Assembly: GCA_022793975.1 (NCBI GenBank)
Contig: JAAWDW010000023.1
Coordinates: 1 to 8,655, forward strand
Direction: 5' to 3'
Source of the DNA: Bacillota bacterium
GTDB lineage: Bacteria; Bacillota; Clostridia; Peptostreptococcales; Anaerovoracaceae
Length of the DNA: 8,655 nucleotides
Notes under the pieces: generated by a model
Told to the model about the DNA's origin: nothing
The model's database searches: none
The model's input: only the letters and a program-made list of their open reading frames with translations
Shown here: one piece after another, positions 6,531-8,655 of the stretch
Layout of the letters: every line of letters begins with the position of its first letter
Numbering within the stretch: position 1 is the first letter of the stretch
Program-made: the position numbers and the translations under genes

Positions 6531-7826
6531 ATGATAAATTTTGATGAAAACAATGAAGTCGTGACAGAACGCGAATGCCGGGCAATACTTGTGGGGCTTG
6601 AAGCAGGAGAGAGCATCGAATATTCGATGAGTGAGCTTGAGCGTCTGGCAGAAGCTGCCGGATGTGAAGTTGCAGGAAAAATGGTGCAGAGCGCCGAGCG
6701 CAGAAATAACGCTACTTATATAGGCAGCGGAAAAGTGCGGGAGCTCGCAGAGCTTGCAGAGAATATGGAAGCGGATACGATAATATTCAATGAAGAACTT
6801 TCCGGTATGCAGATACGAAACCTTGAAGATGAAATAGGCGTACGCGTTATAGACAGAACGATTTTGATTCTCGATATATTTGCTTCACGCGCAACATCCG
6901 GAGAGGGAAAGCTGCAGGTAGAGCTTGCGCAGCTGCAGTACAGGTTGCCTCGACTTATGGGTTTTGGAAAAGCTTTGTCGAGACAGGGAGGCGGTATCGG
7001 CACACGCGGTCCGGGTGAAAAGAAACTGGAAACGGACAGACGCCATATAGAGCGCAGAATTGACGATATAAAAGCGGAGATAAATCGTTTGACGGGGACA
7101 AGAAGCATACAGCGTGCAAGGCGCGAAAAAAATGAAATTCCTGTTGCCGCACTTGTGGGATATACAAATTCGGGGAAATCGGCGCTTATGAACAGATTGC
7201 TTTCGCTTTCGGAAAAAGAGGACAAGTCCGTAATGGAAAAAGATATGCTTTTTGCAACTCTGGATACGGCTCAGCGCAGTATAAAGCTTGATTCCAATCA
7301 TGAATTCATATTGATAGATACGGTAGGATTTGTGAGTAAGCTTCCTCATTCTCTTGTCCGAGCTTTTAAAGCAACGCTTGAAGAGGTGAATTATGCGGAC
7401 CTTCTTCTTCATATCACAGATGCATCGTATGATGAAAGGGACTTTCATATAGATGTTACGGAAAGTGTACTTAAAGAAATAGGAGCCGGAAGCAAAGAAC
7501 GCATTCTTGTGTACAATAAAGTTGATCTTCTGGACAATGATCCGGAGACTGTCAATACTCTGCTGAGGTCGGATGTATGCGAAACGGTATGCGTTTCTGC
7601 AAAACGCGGAGACGGGATAGACGGATTGCTCGAACTGATAAAAGAAAAACTGTTTGCGGACCGCGTGCGGGCAAAACTTCTCATACCGTATGATAAAGGA
7701 GAAGTGGTTTCGCGCCTGTGCGAAAAGGCGGCTGTATTTTCTACTGAATATACTGAGAGCGGAACGCTTATAGACGCTGAAATGTCGGCAGCGGACACGG
7801 GGCGGTACCGCGAGTATATGTTGTAG
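6531..7826 (+). CDS. hflX: Ribosome-associated GTPase HflX
   Basis: HflX is an Obg-like GTPase that binds the large ribosomal subunit and, in studied bacteria, splits or rescues stalled ribosomes under stress. The 431-aa protein has the HflX N-terminal domain (about 1-125), including TYIGSGKVREL and IFNEELSGMQIRNLE. A helical linker carries the glycine-rich signature GGGIGTRGPGEKKLETDRR (153-171). The G domain shows G1 GYTNSGKS (210-217), G3 DTVGF (263-267), G4 NKVD (329-332) and G5 SAK (356-358), and a C-terminal domain follows. The ORF is open back to a GTG at 6450, but I place the start at the ATG at 6531: GGGAG lies at 6513-6517 (a rather long 13-nt spacing), the product then has the family's usual length, and the upstream part overlaps the predicted promoter and has no family character. 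Confidence 0.95.
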   Translation: MINFDENNEVVTERECRAILVGLEAGESIEYSMSELERLAEAAGCEVAGKMVQSAERRNNATYIGSGKVRELAELAENMEADTIIFNEELSGMQIRNLEDEIGVRVIDRTILILDIFASRATSGEGKLQVELAQLQYRLPRLMGFGKALSRQGGGIGTRGPGEKKLETDRRHIERRIDDIKAEINRLTGTRSIQRARREKNEIPVAALVGYTNSGKSALMNRLLSLSEKEDKSVMEKDMLFATLDTAQRSIKLDSNHEFILIDTVGFVSKLPHSLVRAFKATLEEVNYADLLLHITDASYDERDFHIDVTESVLKEIGAGSKERILVYNKVDLLDNDPETVNTLLRSDVCETVCVSAKRGDGIDGLLELIKEKLFADRVRAKLLIPYDKGEVVSRLCEKAAVFSTEYTESGTLIDAEMSAADTGRYREYML

Positions 7827-7905
7827 GCTGCAAGAGAGTTTATGCAGGGACTGCGGCAGTTTGATACTGAAAAATGTATTTTTAAAATATATAAGGAGGC
7901 CGGCT

Positions 7906-8535
7906 GTGATTCTATACAAGACGGTGATGGAACAGGCGGAAGCCGAACAGATAATAGAAAAATCGAGATTTATTTCGCATATAAAACATGTAACAAGTAA
8001 GGAAGAAGCTGATGAATTTATTGCGGAAATAAGGGCAGTATATAAAACAGCGACACATAATGTTCCCGCTTTTGTGATAGGAGATAAAATGCAGCTGCAA
8101 TGGGCGTCCGACGATGGTGAGCCTCAAGGTACATCCGGAGCGCCGATAGTACAGATGCTTGTAAAAGAGGGTATTACAAATGCAGCAGTTGTGGTTACGC
8201 GTTATTTCGGAGGAGTCAAACTGGGAACAGGAGGCCTCGTACGCGCCTACACGAGCAGTGCAAAACTGGCACTTAATGCGGCCGGCATTGCAAATGTATG
8301 CGATATGCTGATGCTTGAAGTATGTATTGATTATTCATATCTTGCAAAAATAAAGAATGCAGCCGGGCAGCTTTTCAATATAGAGGACATCGGATATGCG
8401 GAATTTGTGAATCTGCAGCTTTCGGCAGATCCGGAAAACGGCGAAAAATTAAAATCATTTTTGGCGGATATTACGGCGGGAAGCGCGCGCATTATATCGG
8501 AAAAAAATAAGCAAATTAAGGTAAGAGTTATTTAA
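7906..8535 (+). CDS. yigZ: YigZ/YvyE protein of the UPF0029 (IMPACT N-terminal) family
   Basis: This family is related to the N-terminal domain of eukaryotic IMPACT; in bacteria its role is unsettled, with a link to translation or nucleic-acid binding suggested from structure. The 209-aa protein shows EKSRFISH (18-25), ATHNVPAF (49-56), the hallmark SDDGEPQGTSGAP (68-80) and VVVTRYFGGVKLGTGGLVRAY (95-115). A smaller ferredoxin-like C-terminal domain (about 140-200) matches the DUF1949 region. The start is GTG at 7906, 6 nt after AAGGAGG (7893-7899); the upstream TTG at 7861 in the same frame has no ribosome site and would add 15 residues not expected in the family. It lies 79 nt after hflX with no terminator between them, so cotranscription with hflX is likely. 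Confidence 0.93.
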   Translation: MILYKTVMEQAEAEQIIEKSRFISHIKHVTSKEEADEFIAEIRAVYKTATHNVPAFVIGDKMQLQWASDDGEPQGTSGAPIVQMLVKEGITNAAVVVTRYFGGVKLGTGGLVRAYTSSAKLALNAAGIANVCDMLMLEVCIDYSYLAKIKNAAGQLFNIEDIGYAEFVNLQLSADPENGEKLKSFLADITAGSARIISEKNKQIKVRVI

Positions 8536-8553
8536 AAATTTTCTATTTTTGCA

Positions 8554-8582
8554 TTGACATAATTGTATCGTTGTGCTAATAT
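8554..8582 (+). promoter_or_regulatory. Predicted promoter of the tRNA-Asn gene
   Basis: A perfect TTGACA (8554-8559) is followed after 17 nt by TAATAT (8577-8582) with an upstream TG at 8574-8575, an extended -10 form. A perfect TATAAT overlaps at 8580-8585 but would need a 20-nt spacer. Transcription would start close to 8590, giving a short 5' leader before the tRNA. Confidence 0.7.
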
Positions 8583-8618
8583 AATAGTCGACTCAAATTG
8601 TAAATTTACGGTCAATGT

Positions 8619-8655
<37 letters not shown>

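Noticed and set aside
6537..6551. CodY-like site at the hflX start
   Set aside because: Only 10 of 15 positions match and the central CWG is broken; it lies inside coding sequence.
7861..7888. TTGATA-16-TAAAAT promoter before yigZ
   Set aside because: The hexamers are fair, but a start near 7895 would fall inside the yigZ ribosome site, so a functional leader is unlikely.
6885..7919. A long minus-strand open frame of 344 codons opposite hflX
   Set aside because: It lies antisense to the well-supported hflX gene, shows no recognisable domain and has a composition typical of a shadow frame.

Overview
This window looks like ordinary chromosomal housekeeping DNA from a low-to-moderate GC, spore-forming member of the Bacillota, most likely a Clostridia-class anaerobe. 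The evidence is the combination of CodY, HslV/HslU, a YunB-type sporulation protein, strong AGGAGG-like ribosome sites, sigma-A-type promoters and heavy use of AGA and ATA codons. Every gene lies on the plus strand. I saw no mobile element, CRISPR array, phage gene or broken gene.

Layout: the window opens inside dprA (DNA-processing protein, 5' end missing). Next comes topA (DNA topoisomerase I), with its own promoter overlapping the dprA stop. hslV and hslU (two-component ATP-dependent protease) follow at short distances and are probably cotranscribed with topA. A 140-nt gap then holds a near-consensus CodY operator and an extended -10 promoter in front of codY, the global nutritional repressor. 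codY ends in a strong intrinsic terminator whose 3' arm also supplies the ribosome site of the next gene, a yunB-like sporulation gene. A roughly 200-nt AT-rich gap follows, with a G7 run, an 11-bp inverted repeat and a promoter. After it come hflX (ribosome-associated GTPase) and a yigZ/IMPACT-family gene. The window ends inside a tRNA-Asn(GUU) gene with its own promoter.

Functionally the region joins DNA uptake and topology (dprA, topA), regulated proteolysis (hslVU), nutrient sensing (codY), sporulation (yunB) and ribosome rescue or stress (hflX). The order resembles the Bacillus topA-trmFO-xerC-hslV-hslU-codY cluster, but with trmFO and xerC absent and dprA directly upstream of topA.

I did not find a convincing new biological system. 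The points most worth checking are regulatory: the CodY box beside the codY promoter, the terminator that sequesters the yunB ribosome site, the repeated TTGCAA -35 element, and a CodY effector pocket that appears to lack the usual arginine.
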